From Chloroflexota bacterium (lineage in GTDB: Bacteria > Chloroflexota > Anaerolineae > Anaerolineales > E44-bin32): 61,454 nucleotides of DNA. The stretch's first letter is position 1. Each line of letters opens with the position of its first letter. Location: assembly GCA_022561385.1 (NCBI GenBank), contig JADFRG010000015.1, forward strand, positions 1 through 61,454, read 5' to 3'. The position numbers and the translations under genes were made by a program. This document shows positions 43,025-52,119 of the stretch, piece by piece. The notes below the pieces were generated by a model. It was not told where the DNA came from and made no database searches. It was given only the letters and a program-made list of their open reading frames with translations.

Positions 43025-43984
43025 ATGAACAGGCTAATTGCACTTGGCGTAGTGCTGGTCTCGCTCGCGGCGTGCACAAGCCAGGCCGAAGGACCGGTTA
43101 AGCTGACCCTTATGCTGGATTGGGTTCCGAACACCAACCACACTGGAATCTTCGTGGCGCAACACGAAGGCTTCTTTGAGGATGCGGGGCTGGAGGTCGA
43201 AATCATACAGCCGGGGGAAGTTTTTGCGGAGCAGGCGGTGGCCGGCGGGGCGGCGGACTTCGGCATCAGCTTTCAAGAGCAAATTACCCTGGCCCGTGCC
43301 GAGGCGGTTCCACTAGTGTCGATCGCGGCCATTATTCAAAACAACACCTCTGGCTTCGCAAGTCGAGTGGCGGGATCACCGGGTGAGTGGGAGGGCCTGC
43401 GATATGGCTCGTTCGGAAGCCCCTTTGAGGAACCGACGCTCCGAGAGCTTATGGGCTGCAGTGGGAGCTCCTTCGACGCGCTGGAGATCGTGAATACCGG
43501 ATTTTCGGATCCGCTGGCCCTGCTTTCGCAGGAGCAGATTGACCTGGCATGGATCTTTTACGGCTGGCAGGGCGTGCAAGCCGCGCGGCAGGGCATCGAG
43601 CTCGAGGTGGTGATGATGGAGGATTGGTTCGACTGTATCCCCGACTATTACACACCGGTTATCTTCGCCGCGGAGGCTACGCTTGAAGATCGGCCCGAGA
43701 TCGTACGCGCCTTTCTAATAGCCGTTTCCAGGGGATACCGCTTTGCAATCGGTGAACCGGCATCTGCAGCCGCCATCCTTCTGGATGCGGTCCCGGAGCT
43801 CGATGAGCAGCTGGTACGAGAGAGCCAGGAGTGGCTCTCCCCACGCTACCAGGCGGATGCCGCGCGTTGGGGGGAGCAGGATCTAGAGGTGTGGTCCACA
43901 TACTCCCAATGGATGGCGGAACACGACATCATTGCTCAACCGATCCAGGCCGAACGTGCCTTCACCAATGAATACCTTCCATAG
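43025..43984 (+). CDS. Lipoprotein substrate-binding protein (NMT1/THI5-like)
   Basis: A 319-residue solute-binding lipoprotein with a signal peptide and lipobox LAAC (Cys17). It belongs to the NMT1/THI5-like, ThiY-type family: LDWVPNTNHTGIFVAQHEG near the N terminus and WIFYGWQGVQA in the second lobe. In this family the ligand is often formylaminopyrimidine or a related thiamin pyrimidine. It shares the operon with permease and ATPase. Confidence 0.93.
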   Translation: MNRLIALGVVLVSLAACTSQAEGPVKLTLMLDWVPNTNHTGIFVAQHEGFFEDAGLEVEIIQPGEVFAEQAVAGGAADFGISFQEQITLARAEAVPLVSIAAIIQNNTSGFASRVAGSPGEWEGLRYGSFGSPFEEPTLRELMGCSGSSFDALEIVNTGFSDPLALLSQEQIDLAWIFYGWQGVQAARQGIELEVVMMEDWFDCIPDYYTPVIFAAEATLEDRPEIVRAFLIAVSRGYRFAIGEPASAAAILLDAVPELDEQLVRESQEWLSPRYQADAARWGEQDLEVWSTYSQWMAEHDIIAQPIQAERAFTNEYLP

Positions 43985-43993
43985 GAGCCGACC

Positions 43994-44755
43994 CTGACTC
44001 CCAAGCTCGAATTACGGAACATACACAAGTCCTTCCAAACGAACGGCCGGCGCATTGAAGCGCTGAGTGGCATCTCTCTACGCGTGGAGGCCGGAGAATT
44101 CGTGACCCTGATCGGGCCCTCCGGAAGTGGAAAAAGCACACTCTTCAATCTCATAGCAGGGTTGCTCGAGCCGGATGAGGGAGAGATCTGGTTGGACGGT
44201 CAGCTACCGCGTAAACGAACCGGAAACTTTGGTTATATGCCTCAGCGGGATCTGCTGCTCCCATGGCGGAGCGTGACAGACAATGTCGCCATCCCGCTCG
44301 AATTGGATGGGGCGGATCGGGGCGAAGCCAGGGCACAGGTGGAGGCGATGCTGGGTCGCTTTGGGCTCGAGGAATTTGGGGAATCCTACCCATCCGCCCT
44401 TTCAGGGGGCATGCGTCAGCGGGCGGCACTGCTGCGAACTATTCTGACCCAGCGAGATGTCCTGCTCCTGGATGAGCCTTTCGGCGCGCTCGATGCTCTG
44501 ACCCGCCGAGAGCTGCAGGACTGGCTGCTCGAACTCTGGCAGGAATACTCAAAGACCCTGTTCTTTATCACGCACGACGTGGAGGAAGCTCTTTATCTGG
44601 GCGATCGGGTGATGGTGCTCAGCTCCAGACCAGGACACATTGTGGAAACATTGGAGGTCAACCTGCCGCGACCCAGGCGGGCACGGATGATCGGCCAGCC
44701 AGAATTTGGCCGGCAGGCGGCCACACTCCTGGGCGCACTCGGCATCCATGACTGA
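43994..44755 (+). CDS. ABC transporter ATPase, apparent CTG start
   Basis: A 253-residue ATPase energising the thiamin-precursor transporter. Walker A GPSGSGKST, signature LSGGMRQR, Walker B VLLLDEPFGALD and switch His in ITHDVEEA are intact. The first ATG/GTG/TTG-type start, GTG 44084, would remove the first strand. The frame upstream to CTG 43994 encodes LELRNIHKSF and SGISLRVEAGEF, normal for the family, and GGAG lies 6 bases before the CTG. Only three codons separate that CTG from the upstream stop, so CTG initiation is the simplest reading. Confidence 0.88.
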   Translation: MTPKLELRNIHKSFQTNGRRIEALSGISLRVEAGEFVTLIGPSGSGKSTLFNLIAGLLEPDEGEIWLDGQLPRKRTGNFGYMPQRDLLLPWRSVTDNVAIPLELDGADRGEARAQVEAMLGRFGLEEFGESYPSALSGGMRQRAALLRTILTQRDVLLLDEPFGALDALTRRELQDWLLELWQEYSKTLFFITHDVEEALYLGDRVMVLSSRPGHIVETLEVNLPRPRRARMIGQPEFGRQAATLLGALGIHD

Positions 44756-45227
44756 GCGGGTCACGGTCCGCAAGCTCGATGCCGAGGGCATAGAAGTTTT
44801 TCAGTACTCGGGGCGAATCCTTCGCCGATCCCAGACCAGCCTGGTGCTCGAGGCCATCTTTGACATGGAAGAACGCGAGTTTCACGGCCTCGTATTTCGG
44901 AGAGGCGATCGATTCGTTGAGACCCACTACCGCGACCGCTGGTACAACGTCCTCGCCATCTACGACGTTGACTCAGGAGAATTCAAAGGTTGGTATTGCA
45001 ACATCACTCGGCCGGCACACATCGACGGGGCCACGGTTTCAGCCGAAGATCTCGCCCTGGATCTGGTGGTTCGATTGGATGGAAGCTGGATCGTGCTCGA
45101 CGAGCAAGAGTACGCCGCGTTGGATCTCGGTTCCGCCGATCGTAAACAAGCCGCGGCTGCGTTGCGAGAGCTGCAGCGTTATGCGGAGGCGCTCGAGGGT
45201 CCCTTTGCTACCGAGGCGCTCCCGTAA
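44748..45227 (+). CDS. DUF402 family protein
   Basis: A 159-residue DUF402 protein with the family's acidic and aromatic core (DRWYNVLAIYD, FKGWYCNITRPAHID, DLALDLVV). Relatives include a phosphatase-like FomD and RNA-associated proteins. The ATG at 44748 overlaps the ATPase stop by 8 bases, so it is the last gene of the thiamin operon, but its link to thiamin is not known. Confidence 0.88.
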   Translation: MTERVTVRKLDAEGIEVFQYSGRILRRSQTSLVLEAIFDMEEREFHGLVFRRGDRFVETHYRDRWYNVLAIYDVDSGEFKGWYCNITRPAHIDGATVSAEDLALDLVVRLDGSWIVLDEQEYAALDLGSADRKQAAAALRELQRYAEALEGPFATEALP

Positions 45228-45319
45228 ATCGGGATGGCCCGGGCTCCCTCGAGACGGGCATGCGCAAGCCGGGCCGCCGCGGTTGGGTCGGTAGGGTACG
45301 GACAGCCTCGAAGCCGAAA

Positions 45320-45351
45320 GAGCCCTGCCTACAGGGCTCATTGTGTATAAT
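45320..45351 (+). promoter_or_regulatory. Hairpin and promoter before tRNA-Asn
   Basis: GAGCCCTG and CAGGGCTC form a perfect 8-bp stem (45320-45339), followed after 6 bases by TATAAT (45346-45351). The -10 is placed to start transcription just before the tRNA. The stem could end the thiamin operon or affect the -35 region; no U run follows. Confidence 0.6.
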
Positions 45352-45361
45352 CGCGTTCCGT

Positions 45362-45434
45362 TCCTCGGTAGCTCAATTGGCAGAGCGACCGGCTGTTAAC
45401 CGGTAGGTTACTGGTTCGAGTCCAGTCCGAGGAG
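45362..45434 (+). tRNA. tRNA-Asn (anticodon GTT)
   Basis: Cloverleaf: acceptor TCCTCGG/CCGAGGA, discriminator G, anticodon stem ACCGG/CCGGT with loop CTGTTAA, T-loop TTCGAGT. CCA is not encoded. Confidence 0.97.
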
Positions 45435-45448
45435 CCTTGATTTCTGAC

Positions 45449-46197
45449 TCAATCTGAAGCAACCCCAACTGGTTCCACAGCAGGCACCCGGCTACGCTTT
45501 GCTGCGAAGCCGGGCACATCCGCCCGCCTCAAAAGCCAGACACAAGCTAACGCTCCGATCGCCTCCAACCAAAACACGATCCCATAAGTGCTTGCGAAGC
45601 TCCCGGTCAGCGCCAGCGCCGCGTCGCGCAAGATTCCGCCGGCCGCGATCCCGGCCCCTCGGCTCACCAGCTGGATGACAGTCCACAGGGCCAGGTAGGC
45701 CCCCGCCTGACCCTCTACGCTCATTGCCATCAGGAGGCTGACGCCCCCCGACGGTGAAGATCCCAAACCCGATGCCGAAGAGCACCAGCACCGGCCGCAC
45801 CGGGGCCAGATTCGCGGTCCACGCCGAGCCGCCGAGCGCGATCAAAGGAATCGCTAGAAGTCCCAGGCCCCACATCGTCGTTCCGACCTGTTGGTCAGGG
45901 CGCCAGCGTCGGGTAAACAGCATGGTTCTCACCATCCCCAGCAGTACGCCGGAGCCCCAGAAGGCATTGAAACGGGTGGTTTCCGCCACCGGCAAGCCGA
46001 AGGGGTCCCCCCCGAACGGCTCTAGCACCGCGTCCTGCATGAAAACAAAGAAGGCCAAGGTCCACAATCATGATCCGGTTCCACACCCCGGTCACAAGCA
46101 GATCAACGGCCGAAGAGCCGATGTGAAACGTCCCAATTTTGACCGTTCTCAGGAATCGAAACTCTGCTTGTTCGTCTTCCATTAGAGTCTCAAGCAT
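45449..46197 (-). pseudogene. Broken PucC/BCD-family transporter gene
   Basis: Three reading frames together give pieces of a PucC/LhaA-type major facilitator. The 5' piece (to about 46060) matches the first helix (VDLLVTGVWNRIMIVDLG). It then jumps, by a deletion and frame change, to a mid-protein segment with the family motif FMQDAVLEPFGG and TTRFNAFWGSGVLLG. A second frameshift near 45745 leads to the C-terminal helices (MAMSVEGQAGAYLALW). Roughly 200 residues expected between the first two pieces are missing, so sequencing error alone cannot explain it. PucC proteins assist light-harvesting complex assembly in phototrophs. Confidence 0.8.
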
Positions 46198-46376
46198 GCT
46201 CTTAGCTGGTGAGGGCTCAGGCCGCGACCGCCAGATCCACGAACCTGATCCGATTCCGTATCGCCATCACTATTAAGTCGGAGGACGAGGAAGCGACCTC
46301 GAAGGCCCCGAGTCTGGCTCAGTCCTGAGCCGGAAGGTCGGCCGTTCGGTCAGAATTGGCAGGTCCCGCACCGGTA

Positions 46377-47084
46377 TCAGGTGGGCTGCGTGGCCATAGA
46401 ACTGGACCTGACGAAGAATGTGCTCAGGACATACCCGCCAAAGATCAGCGAGATCGCCGCCAGCTCGCTCACCCGGAACAGCCCCGGCCCGCCAAGCGCG
46501 CCGATCGAGTGGGCTGTCGCTGCCACCAGCCCCCCCACACCGATGAGCAACACGCCAATCGTTAGCTGGCGAGGAACATCCCGCCGCCATAAGCTCCAAA
46601 CCGAGTACAACGCACTGCCGACGAAAGCGAGCGATCCCAAGGCGTTGCCGATAATGATCAGGAGCCGAACGGGTATGAGCGGAAAGATCTTCACCTCAAC
46701 AAATCCCAAGGAGTCAGTAAACGTCAACCTCGAGGCGTCAACCGAAGAGACCGCAATCAGGATCACTCCCACTAGCGACAGGGCCGCCACGAAGATCGCA
46801 GACCCTTTCGCCAGCCGCCTAGAGGCGATGAGGAAAAGCGAGCCGGCGCCCAGCCAAGGCGCAACCATGAGTGCGCCGAACGCGTAGTAGATTCGGTAGG
46901 TGAAGGCGGTCCATTCTCCTTGGATCGTGGCCGACAGCTCGGCGGCTACTGCGATGGTCCACACCAATAGTGCAAAGGACCACAGCAATTGCTGCAACTT
47001 CCGCCGCTGGATCCATTGGCGGAAGACCACCGCTGTGAATACCGCGCTGATTAACACATTGATACTAGAAAGCGCTAGAGCCAT
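46377..47084 (-). CDS. Seven-helix membrane protein, unknown
   Basis: A 235-residue protein of seven predicted helices with short loops and no soluble domain; it resembles the sensor part of 7TM receptors but carries no output domain. ATG 47084 has GAGGAGG five bases upstream. It lies between the broken PucC gene and a 490-base gap. The function is not recognisable, and a truncated former sensor is possible. Confidence 0.65.
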   Translation of the reverse strand: MALALSSINVLISAVFTAVVFRQWIQRRKLQQLLWSFALLVWTIAVAAELSATIQGEWTAFTYRIYYAFGALMVAPWLGAGSLFLIASRRLAKGSAIFVAALSLVGVILIAVSSVDASRLTFTDSLGFVEVKIFPLIPVRLLIIIGNALGSLAFVGSALYSVWSLWRRDVPRQLTIGVLLIGVGGLVAATAHSIGALGGPGLFRVSELAAISLIFGGYVLSTFFVRSSSMATQPT

Positions 47085-47090
47085 GCTCAC

Positions 47091-47580
47091 CTCCTCAATA
47101 GGCGACAGTTTTCTACATGCACTGAGGTTGTCCGGATGTTACCCTCGGATTCTCCCTCGACCCGTTGCAGGTCTGGCCACGGATTCTCGTCACCCCCGCC
47201 ACCCGGTCGATTGAAGAGAAGCGCACGAGTGCGATCCTGGGGCTGATCAATATGCTTCTGTAGACCTGCGCTGCATAAAACTATGTAAATCTACAGGAAT
47301 CTGGAGATCATAGGGGATTCGTAAAGATTATAAGGCGAGTTTGAAAAATTCGATCTGAATCATCGGTTAGAGTTCGTCGATGCCAGGATGTTAAGCAGCC
47401 CCCATCACCGGAGGGCGGGGCCGTGTACGCGGCTTGTTACCCTGGAGGCCAATAGCGGGGCCATGTTTGCGATCTCGACCGGCTAGCCGATCCTGCCGGT
47501 CGGCTGTCGCGGCAAATTTTCGATTCAAATTTAGGGGTGCGGGATATGCGCCTAGAGCTAGCGCAGGGACTGGGCCCAAT
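47091..47580. other. Long intergenic gap, partly decayed-looking
   Basis: No gene recognised. An AT-richer stretch (47270-47350) follows a short open frame ending TSAILGLINMLL at 47262, which may be a gene remnant. At 47477-47505 two mutually exclusive stems can form: GACCGGC/GCCGGTC and AGCCGA/TCGGCT. No U-rich terminator is evident. Confidence 0.4.
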
Positions 47581-48180
47581 CTAAACCGTTGCGCGCTGTA
47601 AGGAGTCTTTGAGGAAACGTTTGACTTCATGCACCGGAACGGCCAGTCCCACGTCCGGACCAACCATGAGGGTGTTGATGCCGACTAAACGACCTGCTGA
47701 ATCGACCAGCGGACCGCCGGAGTGCCCGGGCCGGTAGTGCAAGCCCACGGCCAACCAGTTGTGTCCGAAGGCCGGCCGTCCCTGCATCTGCGCGCCCTGC
47801 CCGATCACGATCCCGGCCGTGGCCGCCCCTTCCACCCCCCAGGGATGGCCAAAGGCCATCACCCAATTTCCGGATTGGAGCTTCTCAGAATCCCCGAGTT
47901 CAATCGTCGGGAGGTCGGATAACTCCACCGTGAGCGCGGCCAGATCGAGATCTCGACTGCGAGCCAGCAGTCGCGCGGAGGCCTGACGGCCATCGGGCAG
48001 GGAGATCCTCAGCTGGCGGCTGCGCGCGACATGCGAGTTGGTGAGGATCAACCCGTCCGAGTGCCAGATCGTGCCGGCCCCCGCCCCCCATCGCCCGCTC
48101 TCCACTCGAACTAGACTTCTATGCACCTGGGCGGCCAGGCGTGCGGATTGCTCGTTAAACTCTTGGAGCCTACCCGTCAC
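47581..48180 (-). CDS. Trypsin-like protease (S1C), no PDZ domain
   Basis: A 199-residue HtrA-type protease domain. His in TNSHVARS, Asp in RDLDLAAL and Ser in GHSGGPLVD complete the triad. There is no signal peptide, membrane anchor or PDZ domain, so it is probably cytoplasmic. Its start overlaps the stop of the larger protease by 4 bases, and the two are presumably made together. Confidence 0.9.
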   Translation of the reverse strand: MTGRLQEFNEQSARLAAQVHRSLVRVESGRWGAGAGTIWHSDGLILTNSHVARSRQLRISLPDGRQASARLLARSRDLDLAALTVELSDLPTIELGDSEKLQSGNWVMAFGHPWGVEGAATAGIVIGQGAQMQGRPAFGHNWLAVGLHYRPGHSGGPLVDSAGRLVGINTLMVGPDVGLAVPVHEVKRFLKDSLQRATV

Positions 48181-49070
48181 TGACGCTCCCCGACGGTGAC
48201 TTTCTGCTCGCGTACGTCTCCGCCCCGCAGAATCCGCACGATCACTTCTTCGCCGACGAGGTCGGCGCTCAGCATGCTCAGCAGGTCGTCCAATCTCCGC
48301 ACAGGCTCGCCATGCACCGATAACAAGGTGTCCCCCAGAGTGAGTCCGCCGGCCTCGGCGGGAGTGTCAGGTTCTACTGAAATCAAGATCAAACCTGTTT
48401 CCTGGCCCAGCTCTTCTGCTAATGCTTCCGGAAGGTTGACCGGTTGCACTCCGACTCCGAGGTAGCCGCGCTGCACTCTCCCATGCGAGAGGATCGACTC
48501 TACGACGCGGTCCACAGTGAGGCTCGGGATAGTGAGACTGACCCCCCGCAAAGCGGAAGTATTGAGGCCCAACACCTTGCCCTTGGCATCTACCAGCGGG
48601 CCCCCCGAGAATCCCGGATACATCACCACGTCGGTTTGCAGGTAGCGATCGATCGATCCACCGGCAGCCGTTCGCCAGCTGGTACCCAAGGCACTCGTGA
48701 TCCCCAGGGTCGCCTGCACCGTTCGCCCGGGGCGCCCCAACGCGAGCACCAGATGACCCACGCTCAAATCATCCAATCCGGCTGAGGCGGCCGGGGAAAG
48801 CTCAATCCCCTCGACTCTCAGCACCGCCAGATCGGTGGTGGGGTCCCTCCCTACCAATTCTGCATCGGCTTTCTGGTCCTCGCCGAGGCCCACACTCAGG
48901 CCTTCGTCTCGCTCGACGACGTGGTGGGCGGTGACCACAATTCCGCCTTCTGACCAGACGATTCCGCTGGCGGGCAGACGTCGCCGGCCCTCCACTCGCA
49001 CGACCGCCGGGCCTGCGGATTTCACAATTTCTGCTAATTCTGTAGAGAACCCCTCAACTACGTTTGTCAT
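48177..49070 (-). CDS. HtrA/DegP-like protease with PDZ domain
   Basis: A 297-residue S1C protease. Triad: His in TAHHVVER, Asp in PTTDLAVL, Ser in GFSGGPLVD. One C-terminal PDZ domain (about 200-290; RGYLGVGVQPV, PAEAGGLTLGDTLLSV). It lacks a signal peptide, unlike classical periplasmic DegP. It is first of a two-protease operon; a LuxR-type regulator lies 106 bases upstream on the same strand. Confidence 0.93.
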   Translation of the reverse strand: MTNVVEGFSTELAEIVKSAGPAVVRVEGRRRLPASGIVWSEGGIVVTAHHVVERDEGLSVGLGEDQKADAELVGRDPTTDLAVLRVEGIELSPAASAGLDDLSVGHLVLALGRPGRTVQATLGITSALGTSWRTAAGGSIDRYLQTDVVMYPGFSGGPLVDAKGKVLGLNTSALRGVSLTIPSLTVDRVVESILSHGRVQRGYLGVGVQPVNLPEALAEELGQETGLILISVEPDTPAEAGGLTLGDTLLSVHGEPVRRLDDLLSMLSADLVGEEVIVRILRGGDVREQKVTVGERQ

Positions 49071-49176
49071 GTTTGCTCCTTGGGCTACTTAGCTTATCCC
49101 GCGGGACACACAAGCGAACCGGCAATTTGGGTAGGTCGAAGCAGTAGTTTAGTTGGATCGACTTGGGGGTTAGGGT

Positions 49177-49806
49177 TTAAAGCAGTATCAAGCCGCTGCG
49201 GGTCGCCCGAACCACCGCTTCTGTGCGACTTTGTGCACCCAGCTTTCGCAGGATCGCATTTACATGATATTTCACCGTGTGTTCGCTGATTTCCAGCCGG
49301 ACAGCGATCGAACGGTTCGAGAGACCTTCAGCCAGGAGTTCCAGGACCTCGCGCTCACGTTTGGTGAGTTCCTCGACCTGATAGGCGATGGCTTGATTCC
49401 GGCTCGGCAGGAAGGCCCCTCCGAGCGCAGGATCGACCGCAACCAGACCCTGGTCGACGGCCTGCAGCGCGGCTGCGATCCTTGCGGGATCGGCCTCACG
49501 GCTCAATATTCCTCGCGCCCCGGCAGACCATGCTCCGGTGGTGAGCGATTGCTCAGGCGCGAGCGTCACCACCCGCGCGCCCGACTCGACCAGATCGCTC
49601 AGCCGTTCCCTCCAGTCAGTAGACTCCGGGCTCCAACCCAGGTCCCAGAGCACCGCATCGGGAGCATATGCGCGGTACGCATCCGTGACGGAATCATCGG
49701 CAGCGATTTGAGCTACCACCTCAAGCTCCGTCATCTCCATGAGCACTTTGGCCAGCCCGGCGCGTGCCAACGGATCGTCCCCAACCACGATCACTCTCAC
49801 GCGCAT
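49177..49806 (-). CDS. NarL/LuxR-type response regulator
   Basis: A 209-residue regulator. The receiver domain keeps the acidic pair (VGDDPLA) and an Asp in VLWDLGW, but the conserved Lys before the last helix is replaced (GARGILSREA), so phospho-signalling may be altered. The LuxR HTH (about 145-200) is standard: LTKREREVLELLAEG and SEHTVKYHVNAILRKL. No kinase is adjacent; the downstream protease operon is a plausible target. Confidence 0.92.
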   Translation of the reverse strand: MRVRVIVVGDDPLARAGLAKVLMEMTELEVVAQIAADDSVTDAYRAYAPDAVLWDLGWSPESTDWRERLSDLVESGARVVTLAPEQSLTTGAWSAGARGILSREADPARIAAALQAVDQGLVAVDPALGGAFLPSRNQAIAYQVEELTKREREVLELLAEGLSNRSIAVRLEISEHTVKYHVNAILRKLGAQSRTEAVVRATRSGLILL

Positions 49807-49918
49807 CTCCTACGAGAAGCGCTGGCCTCAGGCCAGCGCACACAACTGTAGATCAACAAGAAAAAGCGGCCCCTAGGCCCTGATCAGTTTACCGTACTTG
49901 AACCCCTGCTCGCGGGAC

Positions 49919-50644
49919 TCATAGTTTCGCGGCGGCGGCCTGGTCGATCAGCCACGTCACCTGTCCGTTGCGGGGTTGAATGATCTGCGCCGGCAGGAGC
50001 TCCGGTCGCGGTTCCCCCTCCAGCACTTCCTGCAATCTTTCGGCCTTCGACTTACCGGCAACCAGAAATGAAAGCTGCCTGGCGGAGTTCAGGACCGGCG
50101 GTGTAAGTGTTATGCGCCAGGCCTCCGATGCTTCCGCAAATACCGCCACCACCCAGCGCTCGGTTTCACGAAGGGCCGCGCTCCCCGGAAATAATGAGGC
50201 AATATGCCCGTCCTTTCCCATTCCTAGAAAGATGAGGTCAAATCGTGGCCGCTCCTCGGAACCAAAAACCGAACGAAGCTCTTCCGCATAAGCCTCGGCT
50301 GCCAGATCCGGATCGAGTTCGCCCTGGATGCGGTGAACGTTAGTCTGCGGGATCGGCACCTTCTGAATGAGGGTCTTCCTGACCATTCGATAGTTGCTTT
50401 CCGGGTGATCGGGGGGGACACATCGCTCATCCCCCCAGAAGATGTGCACATTTCTCCAGCTCACCTTCGTGGCCAGGCTCGGGCCTGCCAACTGGCCGTA
50501 AGTCTCCTGCGGCGTCGAGCCTCCCGAAAGTGCGACGGTAAAGCGACCTCTGTTTTCGATGGCTTCCTGCGCGGCCGCTACGAAACGGTCCGCCGCAGCC
50601 AGCGCCAGAGCTTTGGTGTTTTCAAGAACTTGGAGATCGCTCAT
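49919..50644 (-). CDS. pgl: 6-phosphogluconolactonase
   Basis: Hydrolyses 6-phosphogluconolactone, step two of the oxidative pentose phosphate pathway. 241 residues of the DevB type with ALSGGSTP, WGDERCVPP and GMGKDGHIASLFPG. ATG 50644 overlaps the stop of zwf (ATGA), the enzyme of the previous step; an in-frame start at 50680 is not preferred. Last gene of the operon. Confidence 0.95.
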   Translation of the reverse strand: MSDLQVLENTKALALAAADRFVAAAQEAIENRGRFTVALSGGSTPQETYGQLAGPSLATKVSWRNVHIFWGDERCVPPDHPESNYRMVRKTLIQKVPIPQTNVHRIQGELDPDLAAEAYAEELRSVFGSEERPRFDLIFLGMGKDGHIASLFPGSAALRETERWVVAVFAEASEAWRITLTPPVLNSARQLSFLVAGKSKAERLQEVLEGEPRPELLPAQIIQPRNGQVTWLIDQAAAAKL

Positions 50645-52107
50645 GTTCTGGCCGTTTGATCCCCACAACCCAGCCGCCAAACGCGATTATCCCGCCGGAT
50701 GAAGGCCTCGGCCGCCGGCGGACCCCAGCTGCCCTTTCGGTACAGCCCGAGCGAGGGAGCGTCGGGCGAGCTTTCCCAGGCCTCTAGAACGGGATCCACC
50801 AGGCTCCAGGCCTTCTGGATCTCGTCACTGCGGGTGAAGAGCGAAGGGTCCCCATTAATAGCGTCTACGAGCAGTCGCTCATACGCGTCGGGCAACCTCC
50901 CTCCTCCAAACGTCGAGGGGTAGTGGAATTCCATATCAACCGACCTGGTCTCCTGGGACGCCCCAGGAACTTTGGTTTCGAAGCGCAGGTGTATCCCTTC
51001 ATCCGGTTGAATGCAGAGCGAAAGGAAATTCGGCGTCAGATGGTAGCCCTCTGGCAAATCAAAAAACAGGTGCGGCGGCTCTTTAAAAACAATAATGATT
51101 TGGCTCGTCTTTTCAGCCAGGGCCTTTCCTGAGCGAAGATAAAACGGCACTCCCTGCCAGCGCCAATTATCCACATACAGCTTCATGGCCGCGTAAGTCG
51201 GGGTTTGTGATTTCTCCGCGACCCCTTTCGCCTGTCCATAACCCTCGTACTGGGCCCGAACCGTGTCCGCCACATCGATGGGCCGGGTGGCCATCAACAC
51301 CTTCACCTTCTCATTACGTACCGCGTCTGCATCGAACGTGGCCGGAGGTTCCATCGCCAGGAGCGTGAAGAGCTGTAGGAAGTGATTTTGGAACATGTCT
51401 CGTACGACACCTGCGTTGTCGTAGTAACCGGCCCGGTGCTCCACGTCGACCGATTCCGCCACCGTTATCTGGACATGGTCTATGTAGTTCCTGTTCCAGA
51501 TTGGCTCGAAGATAGTGTTCAAAAAGCGGAAGTACAGGATGTTTTGAGCTGTTTCCTTGCCCAGATAGTGGTCGATGCGATAGACCTGATGTTCATCAAA
51601 TGCGGCGTGTACGATTTCGTTCAGCTCTACGGCTGATTGAAGGTCGTGCCCAAAGGGTTTCTCTATAACCACCCTGGACCAGCGGTCCCCCTCCGCTGCC
51701 ATCCCTTGTTTGCCCAGCTCCCGGATGATTATCGGGAAGAAGCGCGGGGCAGTTGCCAGATAGTACAGACGGTTGGCGGGCCCGCCCTCTTTTTCGCCTA
51801 GGAACTGCTCGAGCTTCCCGTAATCGGCCTCCTGGCTGGCATCTCCCGGCACGTACCAGAGGTTTTTTGAGAATTCTTCCCAATCGCTTTCATCCGGGAC
51901 GATCCCGGAAAGCTCCACCATACCTTCGTACATCCGCTGCCGAAATTCCTCGTGGGAGAATTCGCTGCGCGAAGTTCCAACGATGTTGATGGCGTTCGGA
52001 ATCTCGCCTTTGACGCATTGGTGAAACAGCGCCGGCACGAGTTTGCGCCGGGTCAGGTCGCCTGAGGCCCCGAAGATGACGATCGAAGTAGGCAGTCCGT
52101 TTTCCAT
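50641..52107 (-). CDS. zwf: Glucose-6-phosphate 1-dehydrogenase
   Basis: Oxidises glucose 6-phosphate with NAD(P)+. 488 residues with the nucleotide motif GASGDLTRRKL and the substrate-binding RIDHYLGKE. The usual length for the family. It lies between gnd (12 bases upstream) and pgl (4-base overlap), in pathway order. Confidence 0.97.
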   Translation of the reverse strand: MENGLPTSIVIFGASGDLTRRKLVPALFHQCVKGEIPNAINIVGTSRSEFSHEEFRQRMYEGMVELSGIVPDESDWEEFSKNLWYVPGDASQEADYGKLEQFLGEKEGGPANRLYYLATAPRFFPIIIRELGKQGMAAEGDRWSRVVIEKPFGHDLQSAVELNEIVHAAFDEHQVYRIDHYLGKETAQNILYFRFLNTIFEPIWNRNYIDHVQITVAESVDVEHRAGYYDNAGVVRDMFQNHFLQLFTLLAMEPPATFDADAVRNEKVKVLMATRPIDVADTVRAQYEGYGQAKGVAEKSQTPTYAAMKLYVDNWRWQGVPFYLRSGKALAEKTSQIIIVFKEPPHLFFDLPEGYHLTPNFLSLCIQPDEGIHLRFETKVPGASQETRSVDMEFHYPSTFGGGRLPDAYERLLVDAINGDPSLFTRSDEIQKAWSLVDPVLEAWESSPDAPSLGLYRKGSWGPPAAEAFIRRDNRVWRLGCGDQTART

Positions 52108-52119
52108 CGGTCGCTCCCG

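Noticed and set aside
45449..46197. Sequencing errors in an intact PucC gene
   Set aside because: Single-base errors could explain frame shifts, but about 200 residues of the family's middle region are missing, which needs a real deletion or assembly collapse.
46381..46887. Plus-strand ORF antisense to the seven-helix protein
   Set aside because: The minus strand has a good ribosome site and clear membrane helices; the antisense frame has a random composition.
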